DNA of 64,000 nt from Enemella dayhoffiae (lineage in GTDB: Bacteria; Actinomycetota; Actinomycetes; Propionibacteriales; Propionibacteriaceae). The stretch is taken from NCBI RefSeq assembly GCF_002250625.1, contig NZ_NMVQ01000046.1:1-64000 (forward strand), written 5' to 3'. Position numbers and translations under genes: made by a program. Positions 27,398 through 39,927 of the stretch are shown here, piece after piece; position 1 is the first letter of the stretch, and the number at the start of each line of letters is the position of its first letter. The notes under the pieces are model-generated. The model did no database searches. It was not told the origin of the DNA and worked only from the letters and a program-made list of their open reading frames with translations.

Positions 27398-29434
27398 TCA
27401 GTGGTGCGAACCGGTGCTGGCCAGTCCCCCCACCGACTCCTTCGGCGGGGTGCCGTTCGTCGACGGGGCGCCCGGGGACGGTGGGGTCTGCGTGCCCGGT
27501 GCCGTCGGGGTCGACTGCGGCTGGCAGGGGGCGGCGTACGGCTGATCCCGCCGCGCTCCGACCGGTCCACGTGCCTCGGTGGCCACCCGGGAACCGGCCA
27601 ACGTCTGCCACGAGCTCGCGTAGGTGACCGCGGCGTCCCGCCGCCTCCGCGGGTCGGGGTCGGTCTCGCTCGGGGTCGGGGTGTAGTAGTAGTCGGCCTG
27701 CACCCGCTGCGGGGTCACATCGATCAGGATGTAGCCGTGGCCGACCCCGTTGAAGTACTGCAGCGACGGGTTCAGCACCCGGAGCACGGGCTCGGCGGCG
27801 GTCACAGCCGCCAGCGAAAGTGTGGGGGACTGCACCGCCTGCCGTGCGAACTCGTAAAGGCCGTCACTGGTGATCGAGGGGCAGACGAACTCGACCCCAG
27901 CCGGGGTCAGCGCGCGGGCGCTGGCTGGCGTACCCGGCTGAACCACCAGCCGCTGGTGGACCCCACGCGGGATCGCCGTGCCCTGATCGCCCGCCCCGGT
28001 GATCTCCCCGCTGCGCCGTCCGGCCGCGGGACCGGTCGGGGTGGTCCCCGGGGCCGCCTGCACCTGGGCGGCAGCGGCACGGGCGGCGCGCACCTGGGCG
28101 GCGGGATCGCCGACCAGATTTTCCACCCAGCTGGAGTGGATGTCGCCGGTCAGCACCACCGTGTCGCCGTTGGACTTCGGCTGGGCCGCCATGTGGGACA
28201 GCAATTCCTGTTGCTGGGCGCGATATCCGTCCCACGCGTCGGTGTTGGACAGGATCGTGCCCTGCGGGGCGCCGAGATACTGCCCGGGCCAGGCCAGCGG
28301 GCTCACCATCACCTGGTTGCCGATCAGGTGCCAGGTGCGGGCCGTGGTCAGGCCGCCCTTGAGCCACCGCATCTGCTCGAGCTCCATGATCTGGCGGCCG
28401 GGATCGTTGATCGTGGCGTCGGTCGCCGGGTCGCCGACCAGCACGAAGGCGTACTTCCCACCCACCTGTTCGGACCGGTTCTGCCGCGTCTCGATCACCG
28501 ACAGGTCGGCCAGGCTGCCAAAGGTGAACCGGCGGAAGAACTGGGTCCCCCGGTGCGGGTCGGCATTGGTGATGCGGACCGGGAGCCATTCGGCGTACGC
28601 CTGGTAGCCCGCCCGCTTGCGGTCGGCATACGATCCCTCGCCGGGATTGTGGTTCTCCGCGCCGTCGGACCAGGCGTTGTTGGCGGTCTCGTGGTCGTCG
28701 AAGATCGCGATGAACGGGTGCCGCTGGTGGCAGCGTCGGCAGTCCGCGTCGGCGCGATGGGTCGCGTAGCGCAGCCGGTAGTCGGCCAGGCTGATCGTCT
28801 CGTGGGCGGGCTCTGCCGCCCGCTCGCCGGACCCGAACGGGCCGGAGTCGTTGGCGTACTCGTAGATGTAGTCCCCAAGGTGCAGCACGAAGTCGAGGTC
28901 GTCCCGATCGGCCATGGCCCGGTACGCCTGGAAGTAGCCGCTGGTGTAGCTGGAGCAGGAAACCTGGCCGAAGCGCAGGGCGTGCATCTTGCCGGCCTCG
29001 TCGGGCGCGGTCCGCATCCGCCCGACTGGGCTGGTCTCGCCGCGGGCGGTGAACCGGTAGTAGTAGGCGGTGTAGGGCTGCAGGCCGGGGACGTCGACCT
29101 TCACGGTGTGGTCCGAGGCGGCGGTTGCGGTCACGTTCCCGCTGGCGACCAGGCAGGTCAGCGCGGCATCGGCGAACACCTCCCAGCGCACCGGGAGCGG
29201 ATCGCCCAGCCCGGATCCGGGCAATGCCGGTCGCCCGCCGACGAGCGGGGTCACCCGGGTCCAGATGATCACCCGATCCGCGAGCGGGTCACCGGACGCG
29301 ACGCCGTAACCGAAGCCGCCGGCCTCGGCGGCTCGGGCCACGGCCACCCAGTCGATCCCGTCGGTCAAGGGGAGCGCGGCCAGGGCTGCGGCGGCGGCAG
29401 AGCCACCCAGCAGGAGACGGCGGGTCATGGGCAT
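27398..29434 (-). CDS. phoD: Alkaline phosphatase D (PhoD-like), Tat-exported, with LASTGS-ending tail
   Basis: 678 residues from ATG 29434, with GAGGAG seven bases upstream. The Tat signal (MTRRLLLGGSAAAAALAALPL) predicts folded export. An N-terminal PhoD_N domain (GVASGDPLADRVIIWTRV) is followed by the metallophosphatase domain with CSSYTSG, HLGDYIYEY, FDDHETANN, LIGNQVMVS and LTGDIHSSW. PhoD is a Ca/Fe phosphodiesterase that releases phosphate outside the cell. The last 40 residues are Pro/Thr/Ser-rich and end KESVGGLASTGSHH, a LAXTG-like motif with no hydrophobic anchor behind it. A terminator follows immediately, so the end is genuine. Confidence 0.95.
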   Translation of the reverse strand: MPMTRRLLLGGSAAAAALAALPLTDGIDWVAVARAAEAGGFGYGVASGDPLADRVIIWTRVTPLVGGRPALPGSGLGDPLPVRWEVFADAALTCLVASGNVTATAASDHTVKVDVPGLQPYTAYYYRFTARGETSPVGRMRTAPDEAGKMHALRFGQVSCSSYTSGYFQAYRAMADRDDLDFVLHLGDYIYEYANDSGPFGSGERAAEPAHETISLADYRLRYATHRADADCRRCHQRHPFIAIFDDHETANNAWSDGAENHNPGEGSYADRKRAGYQAYAEWLPVRITNADPHRGTQFFRRFTFGSLADLSVIETRQNRSEQVGGKYAFVLVGDPATDATINDPGRQIMELEQMRWLKGGLTTARTWHLIGNQVMVSPLAWPGQYLGAPQGTILSNTDAWDGYRAQQQELLSHMAAQPKSNGDTVVLTGDIHSSWVENLVGDPAAQVRAARAAAAQVQAAPGTTPTGPAAGRRSGEITGAGDQGTAIPRGVHQRLVVQPGTPASARALTPAGVEFVCPSITSDGLYEFARQAVQSPTLSLAAVTAAEPVLRVLNPSLQYFNGVGHGYILIDVTPQRVQADYYYTPTPSETDPDPRRRRDAAVTYASSWQTLAGSRVATEARGPVGARRDQPYAAPCQPQSTPTAPGTQTPPSPGAPSTNGTPPKESVGGLASTGSHH

Positions 29435-29555
29435 CGGAGGGCTCCTCGAGTGACGCGCGGGTTGTCAGCCGTCCGAGTCCATCGGGGGAAGGTGAACCCC
29501 GGCTGAACACAGGGTGTGGAGCAGCGTTCAACTGCGTGCCCACCAGGGGCCAATC

Positions 29556-31020
<1,465 letters not shown>

Positions 31021-31122
31021 CCGGGCGAAGGCGACGCGGCCACCGGCCCAGGCTGGCCACGTGACCCGGGCCAGGGCGAGACCGAACGGTCGAGGACTCA
31101 GGACCGCATTGCCTGACGCGTC

Positions 31123-31250
31123 GACCCAGCGCGACTCCGCGTACCGAGTGTCACCTCGCGCGCCGAACGTCACTTCGCGGACCACCGGTGGCACGCGAGG
31201 TGGTGTTGGGTACGCGAGGTGAGCTTCGGTACGCGAGGTGGCCTCGGCCG
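31123..31250. repeat. Mirror-symmetric array of six 19-bp units around CCACCGGTGG
   Basis: The 332-bp gap between argG and lutC (31021-31352) holds no gene. It contains three 19-bp units pointing right (31194-31212, 31213-31231, 31232-31250), each starting CGCGAGGTG. Three 19-bp units point left (31161-31179, 31142-31160, 31123-31141). They are placed exactly symmetrically about a central CCACCGGTGG palindrome (31182-31191). Outward consensus is CGCGAGGTGAC.TTCGGTA. Matches between mirrored units run from about 10/19 (outer) to 16/19 (middle). Function unknown. Confidence 0.85.
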
Positions 31251-31352
31251 GCTCAGCCACCGGGCGTCGACAGGCGCAGCCACCGGATGGGCAGACTCAG
31301 CCGACGGGGGCCAGGGGGTTCCCGCCGTGGAAGTGGGTGGCTCGCGGGGCGC

Positions 31353-32012
31353 TCACCCGGCGAGGATGACCACCAGGGTGCGGGGCCCGTGGACACCCTC
31401 GACCCGGTCCAGCTCGATGTCGGAGGTGGCGCTCGGACCGCTGATCCAGGTGAGCGGCAGGCCGGCGGCCACCGATTCAGCCAACCGCGCCACGGCCTCC
31501 GGCACGTCGGACACCACCTGATCGGCGCCCACCACACACACGTGCACGTCCGGCACCAGGGTCAGCGCCCGCCGTCCCTGATCGGGGCGATGGTCGAGGA
31601 CCAGGGTGCCGGTCTCGGCGATCCCGACGGCCGCCGCCGAAACCACCGCGTCGATCCGGTCCAGCTCACTCGCGTCGAGTGTCACGGCCCCGGAAGGGTC
31701 CAACACCAGGTCGAACCCGGACTCCCGCAGCTGCTGCTGCCACACGACATCCAGTCCCTCAGGTGCGACAACACGGCGTGCCCCGGTGGCACTCAGCGCG
31801 GCCGTCACCTGCCCCGCCACCTCGTCGGCGGAGCAGCGGACGACCCGGGCGCGATAGTCCTCGACCCGTTCGGTGAACCGGTCCCAGATGTCGGGCATGG
31901 GTGTGCTGCGGCCAAACTGCCACGGCACCTCGACGTCCTGGGTCGGATCGCCGCCGCCGACATCGGCGATGGCTCGGCGTACCCGGCCCAGAATCTCCTC
32001 ACGGGCGTTCAT
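31353..32012 (-). CDS. lutC: Lactate utilisation protein C (LUD domain)
   Basis: 219 residues. LUD-domain features: an N-terminal helix NAREEILGRVRRAI, VVAPEGLDVVW and the late GIAETGTLVLDH...LTLVPDVHVCVV, ending SATSDIELDRVEGVHGPRTLVVIL. With LutA and LutB it forms the iron-sulfur L-lactate oxidation complex. Its start overlaps the lutB stop by 4 bp (ATGA), the last gene of a four-gene chain in which every junction has the same overlap. Confidence 0.95.
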   Translation of the reverse strand: MNAREEILGRVRRAIADVGGGDPTQDVEVPWQFGRSTPMPDIWDRFTERVEDYRARVVRCSADEVAGQVTAALSATGARRVVAPEGLDVVWQQQLRESGFDLVLDPSGAVTLDASELDRIDAVVSAAAVGIAETGTLVLDHRPDQGRRALTLVPDVHVCVVGADQVVSDVPEAVARLAESVAAGLPLTWISGPSATSDIELDRVEGVHGPRTLVVILAG

Positions 32013-33514
32013 CGGTCCTCCTCACGGTTCTTGCGCCACCAGGTGCGGAAGGTTTCCCGCGGGGGCAGCGGGATGTCGCGGGCACCGCTCCATGCGGACG
32101 CGATCGGCAGCGGGATCGCCCCCAGCTTCTGCTTGCGCCCGAACAGGCGCCCGCCCAGGCTCGCGGCGGCCTGACCACGCTCAAGGTTGCGGTGATCGGC
32201 CATCAGCCAGGCGGCCGCCTTCATCGCCGCCCGTTCGGCCAGATCGGGATGATCCCGGGTCACCCGATTGCGCAACTCCACCAGCATCTCCGGGATCTCG
32301 ATCCGGACCGGGCACACCTCGAAGCAGGCCCCGCACAGCGAGCTGGCATAGGGCAGCGACGCGTCCAGGTCGGTGTCGACCCCGCGCAACTGCGGGGTGA
32401 GCACCGCGCCGATCGGACCGGGATAGACCGACCCGTAGGCGTGACCGCCGACCCGCTCATAGACCGGGCAGATGTTCAGGCAGGCCGAACAGCGGATGCA
32501 GCGCAGCGCCTGGCGACCCAACTCGTCGGCGAGGGCGTTGGTGCGCCCGTTGTCGACCAGCACCACGTGCACGTTCTGCGGCCCGTCACCAGAGCTGTTG
32601 CCGGACCACATCGAGGTGTAGGGGTTCATCCGCTCCCCGGTCGAGGAGCGGGGGAGCAACCGCAGGAACACCTCCAGGTCTGCAAAGGTGGGCACCAGCT
32701 TTTCGATGCCCACAACCGAAATCAGCGTCTCGGGCAGGGTCAGACACATCCGCCCGTTGCCCTCGGACTCGACCACGACCAGGGTGCCGGTCTCCGCGAC
32801 GGCGAAGTTGGCGCCCGAGATGGCGACCTTGGCCCGAAGGAACTTCTCCCGCAGGTGTGCCCGCGCCGCGGCGGCCAGATCGGCGGGCCGATCGCTCAGC
32901 CCCGCCGGCGCCGGTACGCCCCATTCGCCCATCTCCTGCAGGAAGATCTCCCGCACCTCGGCGCGGTTGCGGTGGATCGCCGGCACCAGGATGTGCGAGG
33001 GGTGGTCGTGTCCGAGCTGGACGATCAGCTCGGCCAGGTCCGTCTCCCAGGCGGCGATTCCGGCCTCTTCGAGGGCCTCGTTGAGCCCGATCTCCTGGGT
33101 GGCCATCGACTTGACCTTGACCACCTCGTCCGAGCCGGTGGCGCGGGTCAGCTCGATCACGATCCGGTTCGCCTCGTCGGCGTCGCGGGCCCAGTGCACG
33201 TGCGCCCCGGCCCGGGTCAACGACTCCTCGAGCTGGGTCAGATAATCGTCCAGGTGGCGCAGGGTGCGGTCCTTGATCGCCGCCCCGGCCACCCGCAGCT
33301 GCTCCCACTCGTCCACCTCGGCGACCACGTTGGCCCGCTTGGCGCGGATGGTGCCGGTGGCGTGGCGCAGGTTGACGCGCAGCTGGCTGTTGCCGAGCGC
33401 CTTCTTTGCCCCCACAGGGAATTTCGGCATCCCGAGGAAGGTCTCTGCCGGCGGTGCCGGCGTACGCCTGACCGGCGCTGCGGCGGGTGTGGTGCGGTTC
33501 AGCTCGCTGTTCAT
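32009..33514 (-). CDS. lutB: Lactate utilisation iron-sulfur protein LutB
   Basis: 501 residues from ATG 33514 (ATGA overlap with lutA). An N-terminal LUD domain (LDDYLTQLEESLTRAGAHVHWA, then ISGANFAVAETGTLVVVESEGNGR) is followed by two 4Fe-4S ferredoxin motifs, CIRCSACLNICPVY and CGACFEVCPVRIEIP. LutB passes electrons from L-lactate oxidation. The extended N-terminus (about 25 residues, Pro/Ala-rich) has no known role. Confidence 0.96.
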   Translation of the reverse strand: MNSELNRTTPAAAPVRRTPAPPAETFLGMPKFPVGAKKALGNSQLRVNLRHATGTIRAKRANVVAEVDEWEQLRVAGAAIKDRTLRHLDDYLTQLEESLTRAGAHVHWARDADEANRIVIELTRATGSDEVVKVKSMATQEIGLNEALEEAGIAAWETDLAELIVQLGHDHPSHILVPAIHRNRAEVREIFLQEMGEWGVPAPAGLSDRPADLAAAARAHLREKFLRAKVAISGANFAVAETGTLVVVESEGNGRMCLTLPETLISVVGIEKLVPTFADLEVFLRLLPRSSTGERMNPYTSMWSGNSSGDGPQNVHVVLVDNGRTNALADELGRQALRCIRCSACLNICPVYERVGGHAYGSVYPGPIGAVLTPQLRGVDTDLDASLPYASSLCGACFEVCPVRIEIPEMLVELRNRVTRDHPDLAERAAMKAAAWLMADHRNLERGQAAASLGGRLFGRKQKLGAIPLPIASAWSGARDIPLPPRETFRTWWRKNREEDR

Positions 33515-34290
33515 CCGTCCTCCTCGGTGCTGGCCAGGATCTCGGCCAGGTGGATCGGGCGTACGCCGGTGCGCTGCCGGGAGAGCAGCCCACCGAGATG
33601 GGTCAGGCAGGAGTTGTCGCCGGCGACGAGGTATTCCGCGCCGGTGTCGAGCACCCGGCGTACCTTGTCGCCACCCATGGACACCGACACGTCGGCGTTC
33701 TTCACCGCGAAGGTGCCGCCGAACCCGCAGCACTGGTCGGCCTCTGCCAGCGGGGCCAGGGTCAGCCCGCGCACCTGCTGCAGCAGTTGCAGCGGGCGGT
33801 CCCCGACGTGGCAGACCCGCAGCGAGTGACAGGTCGGGTGATAGGTGACCCGGTGCGGGAAATAGGCGCCCACGTCGGTCACCTTGAGCACGTCCACCAG
33901 GAACTCCGACAGCTCGCGGGTGCGCGGCACCAGCTGCTGCACCTCGGCGGTCAGGCCCTGGTCGCCGTGCCGGCGGGCCAGCATCGGATGCTGCTCCCGG
34001 ATCGAACCGGCGCAAGATCCCGAGGGCACCACCACGTGGTCCTGGTCGGCGAACGAGTCGACGAAGGTGCGTACGCTTCCCATCGCCTCGTCGAAATAGC
34101 CGGTGTTGGTGAACGGCTGACCGCAGCAGGTCTGGGTGAGCGGAAACTCGACGGTGCAGCCCAGCCGCTCCAGCAGGGTGACCACCGCCCTGGCCGTGCC
34201 GGGATACAGCGTGTCGTTGATGCAGGTGGCGAACAGGGCGACCCGCACCCCCTCGCCGGGACGGTCGGTCTGTCGGGTGAGCTCGGTCAT
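33511..34290 (-). CDS. lutA: Lactate utilisation (Fe-S)-binding protein LutA
   Basis: 259 residues from ATG 34290. Two CCG (cysteine-rich) domains: FATCINDTLYPG with QTCCGQPFTNTGY, then VTYHPTCHSLR with EADQCCGFGGTFAVKN. These hold Fe-S clusters like those in GlpC and heterodisulfide reductase. It starts within the last bases of lldP (ATGA overlap) and ends within the start of lutB, so the four genes should be translated as a coupled unit from the lldP promoter. Confidence 0.96.
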   Translation of the reverse strand: MTELTRQTDRPGEGVRVALFATCINDTLYPGTARAVVTLLERLGCTVEFPLTQTCCGQPFTNTGYFDEAMGSVRTFVDSFADQDHVVVPSGSCAGSIREQHPMLARRHGDQGLTAEVQQLVPRTRELSEFLVDVLKVTDVGAYFPHRVTYHPTCHSLRVCHVGDRPLQLLQQVRGLTLAPLAEADQCCGFGGTFAVKNADVSVSMGGDKVRRVLDTGAEYLVAGDNSCLTHLGGLLSRQRTGVRPIHLAEILASTEEDG

Positions 34291-35966
34291 GGCAGCATCC
34301 AGGCGAGCACCGGGGTGGACTGCAGACCGATCAGCAGGCAGAGCACGATCAGCAGGCCCACGCTCCAGGGCAGGCACTTGCGCAGGATGTCCGACTCCCT
34401 GCCGTGCAGGCCCACCGCGGTGGCGGCGATGGCCAGGTTCTGCGGGCTGATCATCTTGCCGACCACGCCACCGGAGGTGTTGGCGGCGACCAGCAGATGC
34501 GGATCGATGCCCGCCTTGGTGGCCGCGGTCTGCTGCAGGGTGGCGAACAGGGCGTTGGCGGAGGTGTCCGAGCCGGTCACCGCGGTCCCCAGCCAGCCGA
34601 GGGTGGGGGAGAAGAAGGCGAACGCCGCGCCGGTGCCGGCGATCCAGGTGCCGATGGTGATGGTCTGTCCGGACAGGTTCATCACATAGGCCAGGCCCAG
34701 CACCGAGGCGATGGTCAGGAAGGTCCAGCGCAGTTTGACCAGGGTGCCGCTGAACTCCTTCCAGGTGTCCTTTGCGTTGACCCGATAGACCAGCGCGACG
34801 ATGATCATGCAGATCAGCAGCGTGGTGCCCGGGCTGGACAGCCACTGGAAGTTGTAGACGGTGGAGGAGTTGGGCGTCCCGGCCAGGGTGAGGACGTGGC
34901 CGTCGAGCCCGGGCCACTTGATCTTGATGTCGGTGCTGGCCAGCCATTTGCTCACCGGCTTGATCAGCTTGGTCACGGCGAACGCCGCGATCACCAGCAG
35001 GTAGGGGAAAAGCGCCATGAAGATCTGCCCGCCGGTCAGGGACCGCTTCTGCAGTGCCGGGGTCTCGGTCACGGCGGCCCGCTGCTCCTCGGTCATGCTG
35101 GCCAGCTCCGCCTCGCGCACCTGGTGCATCCGCTCGGTGGCCGCGGAACCACCCTTGGGGCGCCACAGGCGCAGGATGACGACGGCGGCGAGCAGGCCGA
35201 GCAGGGAGGCGATGATATCGGTCAGCTCGACCGACAGATAGGTGGCCGCGGCCCACTGGGCGACGGCGAAGACGAGTCCGGTGCCCAGGGCGACCGGCCA
35301 GATCTCCTTCATGCCGCGGACCCCGTCGGCGATGAACACCAGGATCAGCGGCACGAAGACGGCCAGCACCGGGGTCTGATGCCCCACGTAGGCGCCGATC
35401 TCGGCGTAGGGGATCTTGGTGAGCGTGCCGGCGGTGATGATCGGGGTGGCGATGGCGCCGAAGGCGACCGGAGCGGTGTTGGCGACCAGCACGATGACGG
35501 CCGCGCGCAGGGCGGAGAAGCCGGTCGCCATCACCATCACGCCGGTGATCGCCACCGGGGCGCCGAAGCCGGCCAGCGCCTCCATCAGCCCGCCGAAGCA
35601 GAAGGCGATCACCATCGCCTGCACCCGCGGGTCGTCGCTGATCAGCGCGAACACCTGACGCAGGTCCTCGAAGCGGCCACTGGCGACGGTGACCTGATAG
35701 AGCACGATGGCGGTGAACACGATCCAGGCGATCGGGAACAGGCCGAACACCGCGCCCTCGCTGGCCGACAGCAGGGCCAGGCCGAAGGGCATCTTGTAGG
35801 CCGCCACGGCGACCACGATCGCGGTGGCCAGGGCGGTCAGGCCCGCCCAGTGCGCCTTCCAGCGCAACCCACCGAGGGTGATGAAGATGGCGAGCAGCGG
35901 CAGCAGCGCGATCAGCGACGACAGCCACAGGCTGCCGAGCGGCGCGAGTTGGGGCTGATAGGTCAT
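34287..35966 (-). CDS. lldP: L-lactate permease
   Basis: 559 residues from ATG 35966, with GGAG five bases upstream. About 12-14 transmembrane segments; LctP-family blocks include FCFGGLMEALAGFGAPVAITGVM, NTAPVAFGAIATPIITAGT, GWLGTAVTGSDTSANALF and NTSGGVVGKMISPQNLAIA. It imports L-lactate (and glycolate) with protons. It is first in the lldP-lutA-lutB-lutC operon, the source of carbon for the oxidation complex. It is divergent from a GntR/FadR regulator with a TGGTC-N-GACCA operator between. Confidence 0.97.
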   Translation of the reverse strand: MTYQPQLAPLGSLWLSSLIALLPLLAIFITLGGLRWKAHWAGLTALATAIVVAVAAYKMPFGLALLSASEGAVFGLFPIAWIVFTAIVLYQVTVASGRFEDLRQVFALISDDPRVQAMVIAFCFGGLMEALAGFGAPVAITGVMVMATGFSALRAAVIVLVANTAPVAFGAIATPIITAGTLTKIPYAEIGAYVGHQTPVLAVFVPLILVFIADGVRGMKEIWPVALGTGLVFAVAQWAAATYLSVELTDIIASLLGLLAAVVILRLWRPKGGSAATERMHQVREAELASMTEEQRAAVTETPALQKRSLTGGQIFMALFPYLLVIAAFAVTKLIKPVSKWLASTDIKIKWPGLDGHVLTLAGTPNSSTVYNFQWLSSPGTTLLICMIIVALVYRVNAKDTWKEFSGTLVKLRWTFLTIASVLGLAYVMNLSGQTITIGTWIAGTGAAFAFFSPTLGWLGTAVTGSDTSANALFATLQQTAATKAGIDPHLLVAANTSGGVVGKMISPQNLAIAATAVGLHGRESDILRKCLPWSVGLLIVLCLLIGLQSTPVLAWMLP

Positions 35967-36020
35967 GGGAACTCCGTCGTTCGGCGGGCTCTGTGGCGGG
36001 TTGTCGGCACCGGGCGAGAA

Positions 36021-36055
36021 TGGTCGGACCAATGCGGATGGAAGGATGCTAGACT
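36021..36055. promoter_or_regulatory. GntR/FadR-type operator and -10 box in the lldP/regulator intergenic region
   Basis: TGGTC-G-GACCA (36021-36031) is the palindrome expected for lactate-responsive FadR-subfamily GntR repressors. The box TAGACT (36050-36055) is the -10 of the regulator gene, so the operator covers its -35 region. Confidence 0.8.
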
Positions 36056-36116
36056 GCCTCCCATTCCCGCGTCAAGAGTGGGCCACATCAAGGGTGGGTG
36101 GATCAAGGAGGTGCCC

Positions 36117-36854
36117 GTGTCGGCCGCGGTGAGCGACCCGTCGCCTCTGCCCGACGCCCGAGGTGGGCGCAAGGCGTACGAAGTGGTGCTGCGCCACATC
36201 GAGGATGAGATCCTCTCCGGCAGGCTCCAGGTCGGGGCGCAACTGCCCCCGGAGCGCGAGTTGGCCGCCGAATTGTCGGTGAGCCGCCCGGCGGCCCGTG
36301 AGGCGATCCGGGCGCTGGAGGCCCAGGGGGTGCTGACGTCCGGGGTCGGCGTCGGTCCCGCCAGTGGCACCCGGGTGACCAACGAACGCTCCCGCGCCCT
36401 GACCCGGCTGCTGCGGCTGCAGGTCGCGCTGGCCCAGTTTCCGATCGACGAGGTGATCGAACTGCGCGTCGGGCTGGAACGCTCCGCGGTCGCGCTGGCC
36501 GCCCGGCAGGCCGCAGCGGAGGAGTTGGCCCAGCTCGAGGACCTGCTGGCACAGATGCGGCGCCCCGACATCGAGCTGGAGGAGTTCAACACCCTGGACA
36601 ACGACTTCCACGTGATGATCGCCCGAGCCGGGGGGATGGGGCTGATCTCGGACCTGTGCGTCGCCGTGCGGGAGTCGGTACGCCTCCCCATCCTCGATTC
36701 GTCACGGCGGTTGCCCGACTGGGGGGCGCTGCGAGCCGACCTGGAGCGGCATCATCAGCAGATCTTCAACGCCATCGCCGCCGGTGACGGCGAGCGGGCC
36801 GCCGATCTGGTGGAGGATCACATCCGGATGGCCTACTCGGTGCTGCTGGGCTGA
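36117..36854 (+). CDS. GntR family (FadR subfamily) regulator of lactate utilisation
   Basis: 245 residues from GTG 36117, six bases after AAGGAG; GTG 36111 would be too close. The N-terminal winged helix has GAQLPPERELAAELSVSRPAAREAIRALEAQGVL. The C-terminal FCD domain has metal or ligand-binding residues in ELRVGLERSAVALA, DNDFHVMIARAGG and HHQQIFNAIAAGD. By position it corresponds to LldR/LutR, which releases DNA on L-lactate. Divergent from lldP-lutABC. Confidence 0.92.
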   Translation: MSAAVSDPSPLPDARGGRKAYEVVLRHIEDEILSGRLQVGAQLPPERELAAELSVSRPAAREAIRALEAQGVLTSGVGVGPASGTRVTNERSRALTRLLRLQVALAQFPIDEVIELRVGLERSAVALAARQAAAEELAQLEDLLAQMRRPDIELEEFNTLDNDFHVMIARAGGMGLISDLCVAVRESVRLPILDSSRRLPDWGALRADLERHHQQIFNAIAAGDGERAADLVEDHIRMAYSVLLG

Positions 36855-36874
36855 GGGGGTTCTGGGGAGCCGCC

Positions 36875-36880
36875 TACAGT
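36875..36880 (+). promoter_or_regulatory. -10 box of a leaderless promoter
   Basis: TACAGT ends seven bases before ATG 36888. An in-frame GTG at 36879 overlaps the box and is therefore unlikely to be the start. Confidence 0.55.
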
Positions 36881-36887
36881 GGATCCG

Positions 36888-39291
<2,404 letters not shown>

Positions 39292-39328
39292 GGCGTACGC
39301 CGGCTCCTCGCCCTGCAGGAAGTGGACC

Positions 39329-39349
39329 TGAGGACGTGATCTGTCCTCA
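39329..39349. repeat. Palindrome TGAGGAC-N7-GTCCTCA downstream of leuA
   Basis: Perfect 7-bp arms at 39329-39335 and 39343-39349, 20 bp before the next start codon. It could be the leuA terminator hairpin or an operator for the DinB-like gene. A GGCGTACGCC copy (39292-39301) directly follows the leuA stop. Confidence 0.5.
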
Positions 39350-39369
39350 TTGTCATCGAGACTGGTGAC

Positions 39370-39903
39370 ATGAGCGAAATCGAAGAACTGGTCGAGACGC
39401 TGGCCCGGCACCGCGGCTTCCTGCTGCAGACGGCCGAGGGGCTAAGTGAGGAACAGGCACGCAGCCGCAGCACGGTCAGCAAGCTGACCGTGGCTGCGCT
39501 GCTCAAGCACGTCGCCGACACCGAGGAACAGTGGATGCACTTCGCGGTCGAGGGCGCGAACGCGTTTCAACAGGTGTACAACGAGGACGTCGACTGGGAC
39601 CGGGTCGAGGCCAAGTCCGCGGAATCGGCCGACCTCGAGGACCCCCGTTTCGTGCTCGAGGAGTCGGAAACCCTGCCAGTACTGCGGGAACGGGTGCTCG
39701 CGGTGGGTCGTACGACGGCCGAGATCTTGCGTACCGCGGACCTGGACTCGACCCATCCGCTGCCCGAGGCGCCCTGGTTCGAGCCGGGCGTCAGCTGGTC
39801 GGTACGCCGGGTCGCGATCCACATGCTCGCCGAGATCTCACAGCACGCCGGCCATGCCGACATCATCCGGGAGGAGATCGACGGTCAGCGCACCATGGGC
39901 TGA
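39370..39903 (+). CDS. DinB-superfamily protein (mycothiol-transferase-like)
   Basis: 177 residues forming a predicted four-helix bundle. The DinB metal triad is visible: His in LLKHVADTEEQW and two His in HMLAEISQHAGHADIIRE. It matches the DUF664 branch common in mycothiol-producing actinobacteria, where members act as thiol S-transferases. Substrate unknown. It stands alone, convergent with glpK. Confidence 0.88.
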   Translation: MSEIEELVETLARHRGFLLQTAEGLSEEQARSRSTVSKLTVAALLKHVADTEEQWMHFAVEGANAFQQVYNEDVDWDRVEAKSAESADLEDPRFVLEESETLPVLRERVLAVGRTTAEILRTADLDSTHPLPEAPWFEPGVSWSVRRVAIHMLAEISQHAGHADIIREEIDGQRTMG

Positions 39904-39927
39904 CTCGTGCTGGCCGGTCGCCAAGGT

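Noticed and set aside
39329-39349. Operator for the DinB-like gene
   Set aside because: The palindrome is as likely to be the leuA terminator hairpin. With a single copy and no adjacent regulator gene I did not assign it as an operator.
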